Assembly: GCF_000190755.2 (NCBI RefSeq)
Contig: NZ_JH109152.1
Coordinates: forward strand, 248,001-312,000
Length of the DNA: 64,000 bases
Reading direction: 5' to 3'
From: Methylobacter tundripaludum SV96
GTDB taxonomy: Bacteria > Pseudomonadota > Gammaproteobacteria > Methylococcales > Methylomonadaceae
Of the stretch, positions 1 through 9,632 are shown one piece after another. The number at the start of each line of letters is the position of its first letter. The stretch's first letter is position 1. Under the pieces are notes generated by a model. It ran no database searches. It was not told the origin of the DNA and worked only from the letters and a program-made list of their open reading frames with translations. The position numbers were made by a program, and so were the translations under genes.

Positions 1-358
1 TCGTGCTTTTCGCGGATAACGCCTTCCCTGGACAGCTGAGAAGGCACACACGGCGCGGCCGCTAAGTATTTGTACGAGTATTTTTCTCTCCTTTCCCTAC
101 ATAGAATGGCTACAAGTGCTTGTATTTCATGTGCGAATAAAAAGATTTAAGACCGGTAACAGGGAGAGGAATGGTTGCAATCAAAGTAAAAACTTAAATC
201 CTAACTGATGTTACGCATTGCCCGTGAAAATAGATGAACGTGTCTTAACTGGATGACCGTGACGAGGTGGTAGTGAGCAGGGCGCGCCATGTTGCGCGCC
301 TTAGAGAAATCAAAGCCAAACCAAGGCGCGCACGGCACGCCCTACAGAGAATATTCCT
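1..358. other. Intergenic region with repeat fragments
   Basis: No gene is supported here. Bases 1-16 match the inner side of the 'cacgaaaagcacgaaa' repeat type seen again near 4070 and 18130. At 203-217 lies AACTGATGTTACGCA, the terminal motif of a dispersed MITE-like family. At about 325-347 lies the short repeat AAGGCGCGCACGGCACGCCC, also found near 4595 and 20655. The treZ promoter is presumably in this stretch, but I cannot point to a convincing -35/-10 pair. Confidence 0.6.
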
Positions 359-2212
359 ATGCCAACCGTACATCGCTGCCATCCCATGCCTTTCGGAACT
401 CATATACTGGATGACGGCAGGGTCAGTTTTCGATTATGGGCGCCTGGAGCCGATAAGGTTGAATTGTGCCTGCAAGGGCATGCGCCCGAAATCAGCTTGA
501 CCATGGCGGCGGAAGCCGGTGGCTGGTACGGCATTACGACCGGACTCGCCGGTAGCGGATTTTATTACCAGTACCGGATCGATGGCAGGCGCTATGTGCC
601 CGATCCTGCATCCCGCTATCAGCCGCAGGACGTCGAGGGCTCCAGTCAAATTATCGATCCCGATTCATGGCAATGGCATGACGCGGCCTGGAAAGGACGG
701 CCCTGGGAAGAGGCGGTGTTTTATGAGCTGCATGTGGGCACCTTTACTGAACAAGGCACTTTTGCCGGGGTAAAGGAACGTCTGGATTATCTGGTCGATT
801 TGGGCGTGACTGCAATCCAGTTGATGCCCATTGCCGATTTTCCCGGTCGCCATAATTGGGGCTACGACGGCGTGTTGCCGTTTGCGCCTGACAGCCGTTA
901 CGGTACGCCCGATGAGCTTAAAGACCTGATTGAAACCGCTCACGCCAAAGGCCTGATGGTCTTTAACGATGTGGTGTACAGCCATTTCGGCCCGGAAGGC
1001 AATTACCTGCATTTGTACGCGCCGGAATTTTTTACCGACCGTTTTCATACGCCCTGGGGCGATGCCATTAATTTCCATCCTGAACAGAGTCATTGGGTGC
1101 GTCGGTTTTTTATCCACAATGCTCTGTATTGGCTGGAGGAATATCATTTCGACGGTTTGCGCTTCGATGCCGCACATGCCATTTTCGATGACTCGTCTCC
1201 GGATATTCTGGAAGAACTGGCCGAAGCGGTTCGGCTGGGGCCTGGATACGATCGCCATGTCTATTTGGTGCTGGAAAACGACAATAATGCCGCCCGTTAT
1301 TTAAGGCACGATCCCTCCTTGCCGCAGCGTTATTTCGATGCGCAATGGAATGACGATATGCATCATGCCCTGCATGTCCTGTTAACCGGGGAAAGTACCG
1401 GTTATTACCGGGATTATAGTCAGCAGCCTATCCACCAACTGGGTCGTTGTTTAACCGAAGGTTTCGCTTATCAGGGCGAAGTCTCCGCTTATCGGGACGG
1501 AAAACATCGGGGCGAGTCCTGTTCGGATTTGCCATTGACGGCTTTCGTCTCCTTTTTACAAAATCATGACCAGGTAGGCAACCGGGCATTGGGCGAGCGC
1601 ATCTCAAATCTTTGCCCACCGGAAGCCCTGCGAGCGGCGACAGCGATATTATTGCTGTCGCCGTCGCCACCCTTGCTGTTTATGGGGCAGGAGTGGGCCT
1701 GTAGCCAGCCATTCACCTACTTTGTGGATTTTCCCGAAGCGTTGGGCGAGAAAGTGAACGAGGGGCGATTACAGGGATTCGCCAAGCTCGCGGCGTTTAA
1801 CGATGTTGAAATGCGCCGAAAAATACCGTTACCCAATGCCATTGAAACCTATCAAGCGGCCAAGCTTGCATGGGACGAATTAGAACGGGAGCCGCATCAA
1901 CAATGGTTCGACTATCACCGGGAGTTATTGCGTATTCGTCACCGTCAGATAAGCCCAAGGCTAAAGGCAATGGCCCCAGGATCAGCCCAGTACCGGGTTT
2001 TGGATGACCGGGCAATAAGCGTGCAATGGCGCTTGAACGACGGATCGACTTTAATGCTGGCGGCCAATCTGGGCAGTGAATCGGCAAAGGTTGACTGTCC
2101 AGGTAACGGTGAGGTGTTGTTTGCCAGCGATTCCAAGGTTAAGAAGAACTTGAGACAAGGCAGTTTAAGTCCTTGGTCAGTCATTTTTTACTTGAAGGAA
2201 GCCAAGAAATGA
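359..2212 (+). CDS. treZ: Malto-oligosyltrehalose trehalohydrolase
   Basis: GH13 family enzyme that releases trehalose from maltooligosyltrehalose, the second step of the TreY/TreZ route from glycogen-type glucans. Length (617 aa) suits the family. An N-terminal beta-sandwich (about 1-95) precedes the TIM barrel. Visible GH13 motifs are DVVYSHFGPEGNYL (204 on), GLRFDAAH with nucleophile Asp270, VYLVLEN with acid Glu306, and FLQNHDQVGNR with Asp404. The start is the first Met; Met10 (MPFGTH) is an alternative, and no strong ribosome binding site decides between them. treY and glgX are not in the window. Cytoplasmic, probably for compatible-solute synthesis. Confidence 0.93.
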   Translation: MPTVHRCHPMPFGTHILDDGRVSFRLWAPGADKVELCLQGHAPEISLTMAAEAGGWYGITTGLAGSGFYYQYRIDGRRYVPDPASRYQPQDVEGSSQIIDPDSWQWHDAAWKGRPWEEAVFYELHVGTFTEQGTFAGVKERLDYLVDLGVTAIQLMPIADFPGRHNWGYDGVLPFAPDSRYGTPDELKDLIETAHAKGLMVFNDVVYSHFGPEGNYLHLYAPEFFTDRFHTPWGDAINFHPEQSHWVRRFFIHNALYWLEEYHFDGLRFDAAHAIFDDSSPDILEELAEAVRLGPGYDRHVYLVLENDNNAARYLRHDPSLPQRYFDAQWNDDMHHALHVLLTGESTGYYRDYSQQPIHQLGRCLTEGFAYQGEVSAYRDGKHRGESCSDLPLTAFVSFLQNHDQVGNRALGERISNLCPPEALRAATAILLLSPSPPLLFMGQEWACSQPFTYFVDFPEALGEKVNEGRLQGFAKLAAFNDVEMRRKIPLPNAIETYQAAKLAWDELEREPHQQWFDYHRELLRIRHRQISPRLKAMAPGSAQYRVLDDRAISVQWRLNDGSTLMLAANLGSESAKVDCPGNGEVLFASDSKVKKNLRQGSLSPWSVIFYLKEAKK

Positions 2213-2316
2213 TCGGCCTGATAGCCTCGTAAGGTGCGCTGTGCGTACCTTTCAGCATTCAATGATACGCGCAGAGTATCTATACATGCAGGACCAAATA
2301 TCTTCGGATAACTAGA

Positions 2317-4047
2317 ATGCGATTAATTCCTGCAAGCCTCAGCGTTGTGCTATTCATACTGCTGTATTTAGCTGCCCCCGGCGTTGATGCAAAAGTCTCT
2401 GTCACCGGACTTGAAAGCGAAGCCAAAAAAAATGTTCAGCTCATGCTGTCGCTTTCGGAAGAAAAATGCGCATCGCCGGAATGGAAAATACGCGGCTTGT
2501 TTGACAAAGCCGATGAAGAAATATCCCAGGCTTTGCGGGCTTTGGGTTATTACCATCCCGTCATCAAAAAATCATTGGCTTTCAATACTGAATGTTGGCA
2601 GGCGGACTTTACGCTTGATTCCGGCCCGCAGACCATCGTTGCCGACATCGCTATCAACCTCATTGGCGATGCCCGCGACGACCCTGAATTTCAAAAACTG
2701 CGTAATACGCTGCTAACCGCAACCGGTAAGCCTTTGCGCCACGATCAATACGAAAAGATGAAGAGTCGGCTTGAATCGCTGGCATTGGAAAGAGGTTATT
2801 TGCAAGCCTCGTTTCCGGAAAAAAAACTGCTCATCGATAAAGCCGCCAACAAGGCGCACATCAAGCTGGTCTTTGATACCGGAAAACGCAGGGTGTTTGG
2901 TGACGTTATTGTCGAACAGGATATTTTGAATCCCGAGTTTGTCGGTAAATTCATTACCATCAAAAGCGGCGATTTTTATTCCGGCGAGCAACTGGCTAAA
3001 ACGCATAATGCGCTGTCAAAAAGCGGCTATTTCAAGAGCGTGGAGATACGCCCCGATACCGCTTATGTCGACCCAAAGCGAGTCCCCGTCACCGTTAAAC
3101 TGTACCCTGAAAAAATCCATCATTACGGCTTCGGCGTAGGTTTCGACACCGACATCGGGCCGTTGCTGAATGCTTCGTATAAAAACCGCCGATTGAATCG
3201 CCGGGGCCATTTTCTTAACGCCAATATCGATCTTTCACCGGTGCTGTCAACGGCGGATGTTGAATACACCGTACCGTTGGACAACCCGGCCGGCGATTTC
3301 TTCAGCTTCGGCGGCGGGCTCAAGCGAGAAGATACCGACACTTATAAGTCCCTGTCGGGCAAACTTTCCGCGCGCTTGAAACACGATTTCGACAGCGGTT
3401 GGAAGCAGACGCTGTTTATCGACTCCGTCTACGAAGACTTTAGTACCGGCACAATCTCAAATCAGGTGCTTTTGTTAGTGCCGGGCGGCAGTTGGCTGCG
3501 TTCTGTTTCCGATAACGCACTGCGCCCCACCCGAGGCCATCGCCTGGAGTTTAACCTGGCCGGTAGCTATAAAAATCCAATCTCCGATGTCAGTTTTGCG
3601 CAGGGTTCGGCATCCGCGGTATGGATACACCCGTTACCCTGGAGCGGCAAATTGATTGCCCGAACCGAGCAAGGCGCAACGCTGGTCGACCAATTCGAGA
3701 GGCTGCCGACCTCGTACCGGTTTTATGCCGGCGGTATGAACAGCATACGCGGCTACGCTTATAAAGAACTGGGGCCTAAGGATAATTTGGGCAATGTGGT
3801 CGGCGGCAAGTTCTTAAGCGTAGTCAGCGCGGAATACGAACAGGCCGTGCTTGATGACTGGGGTGTCGCGGCCTTTATCGACGGCGGTAACGCTTATAAT
3901 CTGGATCATATCAGCATTAAAACCGGCGTGGGTTTGGGCGTCAGGTGGTATTCGCCTATCGGTCCGATTCGGCTGGATTTCGCCTTGCCGTTGAGCGAAT
4001 CGGATTCCTCGTTTCAAATCCATTTTGCCGCGGGGGCACGGCTATGA
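2317..4047 (+). CDS. tamA: Outer-membrane translocation and assembly module subunit TamA
   Basis: Omp85-family outer-membrane protein that works with TamB in inserting or supplying outer-membrane components. The 576-aa product has a signal peptide (about 1-25, cut after VDA), a periplasmic POTRA region to about residue 265, and a 16-strand-type barrel beginning near 'YGFGVGFDTDIGP'. The Omp85 lid-lock motif is visible as GGMNSIRGYAYKELGP near residue 470. It lies 104 bp after treZ. tamB normally follows directly; here 642 bp of repeats intervene, so cotranscription is doubtful. Confidence 0.9.
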   Translation: MRLIPASLSVVLFILLYLAAPGVDAKVSVTGLESEAKKNVQLMLSLSEEKCASPEWKIRGLFDKADEEISQALRALGYYHPVIKKSLAFNTECWQADFTLDSGPQTIVADIAINLIGDARDDPEFQKLRNTLLTATGKPLRHDQYEKMKSRLESLALERGYLQASFPEKKLLIDKAANKAHIKLVFDTGKRRVFGDVIVEQDILNPEFVGKFITIKSGDFYSGEQLAKTHNALSKSGYFKSVEIRPDTAYVDPKRVPVTVKLYPEKIHHYGFGVGFDTDIGPLLNASYKNRRLNRRGHFLNANIDLSPVLSTADVEYTVPLDNPAGDFFSFGGGLKREDTDTYKSLSGKLSARLKHDFDSGWKQTLFIDSVYEDFSTGTISNQVLLLVPGGSWLRSVSDNALRPTRGHRLEFNLAGSYKNPISDVSFAQGSASAVWIHPLPWSGKLIARTEQGATLVDQFERLPTSYRFYAGGMNSIRGYAYKELGPKDNLGNVVGGKFLSVVSAEYEQAVLDDWGVAAFIDGGNAYNLDHISIKTGVGLGVRWYSPIGPIRLDFALPLSESDSSFQIHFAAGARL

Positions 4048-4142
4048 ATGCGGAAAAAGCAGTTTGTCCACGAAAGACACGAAAAGCACGAAAATATTCA
4101 GCGAGATGCGGCATTGCATCGGTAGGGCGCGCCGCGCGCGCC

Positions 4143-4592
4143 TTAAGGACTCCATCAATAATAACTTCCGCTTATGGTTCCCACGCTCTGCGCTCATCGT
4201 TATACATAAGTGTTTGCGAGATACCCTCGTTTCCACGCTCTGCGCTCATCTTTATACACAAGTCTATCGAAGAGCGTCATTTCGATATGGACGCTGGAAT
4301 GGCGGGCTCGGATGTAGGCCGGAATAAGGCCATCCAAGCGCATCGCGCGAGGTGGCGTTTCCGGCAAGTTCGTGAGGAGTTTGCCGGAAACGCCAGTTCT
4401 CGCTATCGCTCGAACCGGCTTATTCCGGCCTACTTCGAGATGTGTATAAAAGACGAGCGCTCTGCGTGGTAACCCGGTCAGGGATGTTTCAGCGTCCCGA
4501 AGCGCAGAGCGGTTCAGGCTGCATTCCCACGCAGAGCGTGGGAACGATGGAGTTTATGTTTCATGAAGCTATTACCGACCGTATCCAAAGCC
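4143..4592. repeat. Left arm of large inverted repeat flanking tamB
   Basis: This arm is matched in reverse complement by 8150-8774 on the far side of tamB. Matching landmarks are ttaaggactccatcaataat (4143 on) against its complement ending at 8774, the 120-bp palindromic element at 4314-4433, and 'attaccgacc.tatcc.aa' at 4571-4590 against the complement near 8155-8175. The arm holds several copies of a terminal-repeat-like unit TTCCCACGCTCTGCGCTC followed by TTATACA, at about 4179, 4231 and (inverted) 4441. It is shorter than the right arm because the right arm carries an extra insert. Confidence 0.85.
4314..4433. repeat. 120-bp palindromic element, copy 1
   Basis: Starts GTAGGCCGGAATAAG and ends CTTATTCCGGCCTAC. 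An inner palindrome, GGCGTTTCCGGCAA against TTGCCGGAAACGCC, frames a short variable centre. The same 120-bp unit occurs at 8536-8655 (inverted) and 37054-37173. No coding capacity. It resembles a REP/BIME-type or MITE-type intergenic repeat; the family name is unknown to me. Confidence 0.85.
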
Positions 4593-4689
4593 TTAAGGCG
4601 CGCGCGGCACGCCCTACAGCAGAGGCCTCCAAGCCGGGAACAGCGGCGAGCGAGAATCGTGTTTTCGCGAACCCGGCGCGGTTTTTAAG

Positions 4690-7600
4690 ATGAAGAAACG
4701 TATTCTTCTGATTAGTTTGATTCTGGTGCTGATGACGCCTGTCGGTTTGCTCGGGTTGATGAACAGCATAACCGGCAGCCGCTGGCTGTTGCAGACGATT
4801 TTCTCAAGTTTACCGATACAGGCTTCAGTTAAAACCATTGATGGCCGGATACTTGAACGTATTGTGCTCACTGATCTGATCTATAAAAGCGATACGGGAA
4901 CGGTCGCCGTTAAAAAACTGGTGTTCGTTTGGCAACCTTCCAAATTGTTCTCGGGCACTTTAAAAATTGTCGATATGACCATGGAAGGGGTAAACATCAG
5001 CCTGACCGAAACAACACCGCCTGCGGAAGAAAGCGGTTTCGACCTTAATGCCGAACTACGGTTGCCGGTGCAAATCGTGCTTGAAAACCTGCTGTTGACG
5101 GATCTAACCTTTCAGCAAGGCGAGCAAGTCCAACAACTGGAAAAACTGCACTTGTCGGCATTTACCGAACACGGTCGACTTAATATCGTCTCGCTGGATG
5201 TTAATGCCAAACCGGGAGTTGCAACGGCAAAAGGACAAATGGGCTTGGGCAAGGGGTTTCCATTCAGTTTGACTGCCGATTGGCAGGTCACAACAGCAGA
5301 TTACGGTTTATGGCAAGCGACAGCCACGGTCAACGGCGACATGCATCAGCTGGTTTTCGACAATCGGTTGTCATCGCCGTTCAAATCAGCTTTGAAAGGC
5401 AGTCTGGATGATTTGCAGGATGCGCCGCGTATAACCGCGCACGGCGATTGGCAACAGCTTAATTGGCCGCTGAGTGGCGGCAAACCGCAGATGACCAGCG
5501 AACAAGGATCTGTTGAGTTGACCGGTTTGCTCAGCGATTATCAGCTTGTATTGGACGCACAGTTAACCCAGCCGACTTTGCCGAAAGCCCATTTGGCGTT
5601 TAAAGGCAACGGCAGCATGGATGCCTTGTCTATTGAAAAACTGGAACTCAACTCAACGGCAGGGACATTCCAGGTCGACGGCGCTGTGTCCTGGAAAGAC
5701 GCGACGGTTTTCGACCTTAGCGCAAGCGGGCAAAATTTTAATCCCGCCATCCTGTTGCCCGAGCTTCCCGGCAGCCTGACCTTCAGCACCCATCTTAAAG
5801 GCCAGCTGGCCGGGGACGCGTTACAGCTGGATGCCGAGATTAACAAGCTGTCCGGCAAGTTGCGCGGCTATCCGGTTAGCGCAGACGGCAAGCTGGCTTT
5901 GGCAGGCGAGCAGCTCAAGGTCGATGCCCTGCGGATCGTTTCGGGAGCAAATAAAATTGCCGTTAACGGTACGCTGGGACAGCAGCAAGCCGCGCTTGTT
6001 GTCGCAATCGACGCCCCGGCCTTGGAATCGTTATGGCCGAATCTGGGCGGAAGCTTGAAAGGGGAAGGGCGTTTGCAGGGCGCGTGGAAGAATCCTTCGG
6101 TAAAATTTCAGGCTGACGGCAAGCGTCTGCATTTTGCCGGATACCGCGCCGAGCAGGCGGCCGTCAATATCGATTATCAAGCCGATACAAAACTGACCTC
6201 TAAAATACGGTTGTCCGCAAGCGGCATCCAAACCGGCACCCTGCAAATTGCAACACTGCGGGTTGACGGCTTGGGTACGCTTGAGCAACATCATTTTAAA
6301 GCCGACATCAACTCGTCTTACGGTGATGCATCAACCGTGCTGATAGGCAGTTACAAGGCCGGGGTGTGGCTGGGCGATTTTTCCAAACTGGATTTGAATA
6401 CCCGCGATTCCGGCCGCTGGCGGCTTACGAATGATCTGACTATTCGCATAGCGCAAAGCCCCGCCGGAGTGGATGCGACGCTGGCGAAAGCCTGCCTGGT
6501 TCAGCAACAGGCCGCTCTTTGTGCGCAGGGACATTATCCTGCCAACGGCGACTTCCGCTTTCAAGTTAACGCCACGGCCTTACCGCTAAGCCTGATGCAA
6601 GCCTACTTACCCGAGCAGACAAAGTTAAAAGGCATCATCAATGCCGATGCGGACATGCAGCGGGAAAAGGGTTCGCTTAACGGCACTTTCCGGGTGGCTA
6701 TGCCCGCTAACGCAAAGATTCTGTTTCGGACTCAGCAAGGCTCGACTGAACTTACCTTGGGCTCGTCGTCATTATCGGGCAAGCTGAAAGAGACGACGGT
6801 TTCAGCCGACGTAGATCTGGCGCTGACGGGACAGGATTATCTGCGCGGTCAGCTGCAACTGGATACCGGCAAGACTCAAAGCCTGTCCGGGCAGGTAACG
6901 GCATCAATGCTTAACTTTGCGCTGTTGAATCCTTTTGTTCCGCAGTTGTCGAACATCAAAGGCAAGCTTAACGCGGATTTGACCTTACAAGGCAGCACCG
7001 ACAAACCGCTGGTTAACGGAGTAGTGCGTTTCAGCGACGGATCTGTCGATCTTGCTGAGTTAGGGCTGGAACTTCGCGACATCAGGCTAGAGGCTGTTTC
7101 GTCCGCCGATAATGCCGAACGTATTCAGCTAAGCGGCTTTGCAAAATCCGGGCAAGGTTTTGTTAAGCTCGATGGTTTTTCAAGTCTGCAAGGCACAGCA
7201 GACTTGACGCTGAGCGGAACGGATTTTGAAGTCGCCAAATTGCCGGACGCTCAAATAGCCGTTTCGCCGGAGTTAAAAGGCGCGTTTGCCGGGCAGCAAG
7301 GAAAAGTGACCGGCACCTTAAAAATCCCCAAAGCCGTCTTGCAGCTTCCGCAGCTTCCCGAAAATACAGTAAAAGTCAGCAGCGATGAAGTGATTCTCGG
7401 CGAACAAAAAGCCGAGCCAAACGCTACGTCAGCACCCCAAATCGATGCGGAGTTAGACATCGAACTCGGCAAACAGGTCAGCTTTTCAGGGCAAGGGCTG
7501 AAGACCGACTTGTCCGGCAAATTGAAGATGACCAAAACAGGAGAAACAACGGCGATGTACGGCAGCATCGACATGAATAAGGCGCGTTATAAAAGCTACG

Positions 7601-8133
7601 GACAGGATCTTACCGTGCGTAAAGGGCGTTTCCTGTTTAACGGCCCGGTCGATAAGCCCTGGCTGGACGTGGAAGCCATACGCGTTTCAAAAAGCAAAGA
7701 GGTTACCGCTATTCTGAACCTGACCGGCCCGCTGGATACGCCGCAAACGCGTCTGTCTTCGGAACCGGCCCTACCGGAAGAAGAAGTGCTGGCCTATTTG
7801 ATTACCGGCGGCCCGTTAGAAGAGGTCAGCAAATCGGAAGGCAACAGGGTTGCCGCTGCCGCGTTATCTTACGGTTCAGGCAAGTTATCCTGGCTTTCCG
7901 ACAAACTGGGCGTGGACGAATTTGAAGTTCAAGAAGGAAAAACGCTGCAAGATACACTGGCTACGGTAGGGCAATACCTGACACCGGATTTCTATGTGGG
8001 CACCAAGGTCGGCCTGTTTAATAAACAAGCCGTATTGGTATTAAAACGCAAGCTGACCAAGACCTTTAATGTTGAAACCCAGACCGGTACATCGCAAAGA
8101 ATAAAACTTAACTATGAGTTTGATACTGATTGA
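4690..8133 (+). CDS. tamB: Translocation and assembly module subunit TamB
   Basis: Very large inner-membrane-anchored periplasmic protein (1147 aa) of the AsmA-like/TamB family, thought to form a lipid-conducting beta groove between inner membrane and TamA. An N-terminal membrane anchor (about residues 4-24) is followed by long beta-rich repeats. The conserved C-terminal TamB domain (DUF490) is visible in the stretch from 'GSIDMNKARYKSYGQ' through 'LPEEEVLAYLITGGPLEE' to the C-terminal 'INLNYEF'-like tail (IKLNYEFDTD). The gene sits exactly between the arms of a long inverted repeat, so it may lack the usual tamA-coupled transcription. Confidence 0.92.
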   Translation: MKKRILLISLILVLMTPVGLLGLMNSITGSRWLLQTIFSSLPIQASVKTIDGRILERIVLTDLIYKSDTGTVAVKKLVFVWQPSKLFSGTLKIVDMTMEGVNISLTETTPPAEESGFDLNAELRLPVQIVLENLLLTDLTFQQGEQVQQLEKLHLSAFTEHGRLNIVSLDVNAKPGVATAKGQMGLGKGFPFSLTADWQVTTADYGLWQATATVNGDMHQLVFDNRLSSPFKSALKGSLDDLQDAPRITAHGDWQQLNWPLSGGKPQMTSEQGSVELTGLLSDYQLVLDAQLTQPTLPKAHLAFKGNGSMDALSIEKLELNSTAGTFQVDGAVSWKDATVFDLSASGQNFNPAILLPELPGSLTFSTHLKGQLAGDALQLDAEINKLSGKLRGYPVSADGKLALAGEQLKVDALRIVSGANKIAVNGTLGQQQAALVVAIDAPALESLWPNLGGSLKGEGRLQGAWKNPSVKFQADGKRLHFAGYRAEQAAVNIDYQADTKLTSKIRLSASGIQTGTLQIATLRVDGLGTLEQHHFKADINSSYGDASTVLIGSYKAGVWLGDFSKLDLNTRDSGRWRLTNDLTIRIAQSPAGVDATLAKACLVQQQAALCAQGHYPANGDFRFQVNATALPLSLMQAYLPEQTKLKGIINADADMQREKGSLNGTFRVAMPANAKILFRTQQGSTELTLGSSSLSGKLKETTVSADVDLALTGQDYLRGQLQLDTGKTQSLSGQVTASMLNFALLNPFVPQLSNIKGKLNADLTLQGSTDKPLVNGVVRFSDGSVDLAELGLELRDIRLEAVSSADNAERIQLSGFAKSGQGFVKLDGFSSLQGTADLTLSGTDFEVAKLPDAQIAVSPELKGAFAGQQGKVTGTLKIPKAVLQLPQLPENTVKVSSDEVILGEQKAEPNATSAPQIDAELDIELGKQVSFSGQGLKTDLSGKLKMTKTGETTAMYGSIDMNKARYKSYGQDLTVRKGRFLFNGPVDKPWLDVEAIRVSKSKEVTAILNLTGPLDTPQTRLSSEPALPEEEVLAYLITGGPLEEVSKSEGNRVAAAALSYGSGKLSWLSDKLGVDEFEVQEGKTLQDTLATVGQYLTPDFYVGTKVGLFNKQAVLVLKRKLTKTFNVETQTGTSQRIKLNYEFDTD

Positions 8134-8149
8134 AGGCGCGGAATAAGCA

Positions 8150-8774
8150 GGCGTTTAGGATATGGTCGGTAATAACGTCTCGAAATATAAACTCATGGTT
8201 CCCACGCTCTGCGCTCGTCGTTATACACAAGTGTCTGGGTAACTCGTCATACCCGCCGAAGCGGGTATCCAGTGCCATGGATGGCGAGCTGTGTACGTCC
8301 ATGTAGCCTGGATCCCGGCACAAATCCGTCTGGAACGGATTTGCATTAACCCAAAGGGTGTCAGGCAGGATAGCCTGACATGAATCCCTGCCGGGATGAC
8401 GTGCTTTTCAATACTTATGTATAACGGCGAGCGCTCTGCGTGGGAATGCAGCCTGAACCGCTCTGTGGTTCGGGGCGCTGGAGAGGCCCTGACCGGGTTC
8501 CCACGCAGAGCGCTCGTCTTTATACACATCTCGAAGTAGGCCGGAATAAGCCGGTTCGAGCGATAGTGAGAACTGGCGTTTCCGGCAAACTCCTCACGAA
8601 CTTGCCGGAAACGCCACCTCGCGCGATGCGCTTGGATGGCCTTATTCCGGCCTACATCCGAGCCCGCCATTCCAGCGTCCATATCGAAATGACGCTCTTC
8701 GATAGACTTGTGTATAAAGATGAGCGCAGAGCGTGGGAACCCTAAGCGGAAGTTATTATTGATGGAGTCCTTAA
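8150..8774. repeat. Right arm of large inverted repeat flanking tamB
   Basis: Reverse-complement partner of 4143-4592. It includes the palindromic element at 8536-8655 and has an additional insert of roughly 200 bp (about 8232-8411). That insert is bounded by inverted copies of the CCCACGC..GCGCTCGTC.TTATACA unit (8198-8231 and 8412-8443). The insert carries nested palindromes such as 'cccgccgaagcgggt' and 'aatccgtctggaacggatt'. Reading frames through this arm are repeat artefacts. Confidence 0.85.
8536..8655. repeat. 120-bp palindromic element, copy 2
   Basis: Inverted relative to copy 1 at 4314-4433, with the same outer GTAGGCCGGAATAAG / CTTATTCCGGCCTAC ends and inner GGCGTTTCCGGCAA stem. 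Only a few bases differ from copy 1. Confidence 0.85.
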
Positions 8775-8792
8775 TAGAAGCGCATCAATGTT

Positions 8793-8908
8793 GATAGGTA
8801 GTGATACGAATGTTATTGATTTTACGCGCATGTTATAAATTTCAAGGTGTGGATATATCGGTTTTACATTATTCAAATCACCCATGTTTCATATATTCCC
8901 GCCGATAG
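8793..8908 (+). repeat. Leader-like repeat, copy A (upstream of cytochrome c and fae)
   Basis: Shares blocks with 20819-20937, 40941-41000 and 45486-45604: GATAGGTAGTGATACGAAT, then TTATTGATTTTA, CATGTTATAAATTT, GGATATATCGG and TTCCCGCCGATAG. It ends about 146 bp before the cytochrome c start. All four copies lie in the same orientation upstream of plus-strand genes, which suggests a shared promoter or leader, though a neutral repeat is not excluded. Confidence 0.65.
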
Positions 8909-9054
8909 ACGTTAGCGCTGCGGAGCCTGATACGGCTGAGTCTTTCATGGCTCAAGTCACAGGTTATACGCACTACGCTATATTTTAGAGTTCTCCGGGC
9001 TTTGGCCGTGTTTGGCGGCGCTGGAGCGCGACTTATGATTTATGAGAGGTCACA

Positions 9055-9462
9055 ATGAACAAGATATTTCATAGCAAACTTAAAATTATGTCGGCCGTTG
9101 TTATGCTCGGCGGCCTTATGTTATTTCCCTGTCAGTCTGTCTTTGCGCAGGCCCTTTATAAGGTCGAAGGACACAAAGTCGATAAAGCCGCTTTCAATGG
9201 CTGGAATATCTACAGAACGGAAGCGTGCGGAAACTGTCACGAAGCAACTGGAGAAGGCAACGTGAGCAATCCGAATCTGCTTCAAACCATGAAAAACCAG
9301 ACTAAAGAACATTTTCGGAAGGTCATTATCGATGGACATAGAAGCATGTATTCGTTCAGTGGCAACAAAACTGTGGTCGACGGCGTTGATGACTTGTATG
9401 TCTATCTTAAAGGCCGTTCCGACGGCGCTATCCCTGCGGGCGACCTGATGGAGATGAAGTAA
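9055..9462 (+). CDS. Small periplasmic c-type cytochrome
   Basis: A 135-aa precursor with a signal peptide (about 1-32, cleavage near FAQA) and one heme-attachment site CGNCH (Cys58, Cys61, His62). Candidate Met axial ligands lie in the C-terminal half (SMYSFSG). Class I cytochrome c fold is likely. It lies 170 bp ahead of fae, so a role as electron acceptor of a periplasmic C1 dehydrogenase is plausible, but the family (for example MxaG/XoxG/PedF-like) cannot be fixed from sequence alone. Preceded by a purine-rich ribosome binding site (gagaggt). Confidence 0.85.
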   Translation: MNKIFHSKLKIMSAVVMLGGLMLFPCQSVFAQALYKVEGHKVDKAAFNGWNIYRTEACGNCHEATGEGNVSNPNLLQTMKNQTKEHFRKVIIDGHRSMYSFSGNKTVVDGVDDLYVYLKGRSDGAIPAGDLMEMK

Positions 9463-9479
9463 ATCAAACGCTTAATATT

Positions 9480-9496
9480 GCGCTCGGCCGGAGCGC
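9480..9496 (+). terminator. Weak hairpin after the cytochrome c gene
   Basis: GCGCTC-ggccg-GAGCGC forms a 6-bp stem 17 bp after the cytochrome stop. No T-run follows, so it may be only an mRNA-stabilising hairpin. Confidence 0.3.
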
Positions 9497-9632
9497 GGCA
9501 TGCAACCATTTTCGAGCTTTCGTGATCCGCGTCCGGTTGGCTTTACGTTAGACGGCTATTGCATTGGTTATCAGTGGCTGTCTTTTGAATTCAAGAATTG
9601 ATTGATTTGAAATCTCAAGAGGAGAAAACAAC

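Noticed and set aside
8221-8682. Open frames of 101-153 codons inside the right repeat arm
   Set aside because: The frames run through palindromic repeat DNA, recur in the left arm (4.0-4.5 kb) for the same reason, and have no domain or ribosome binding site.
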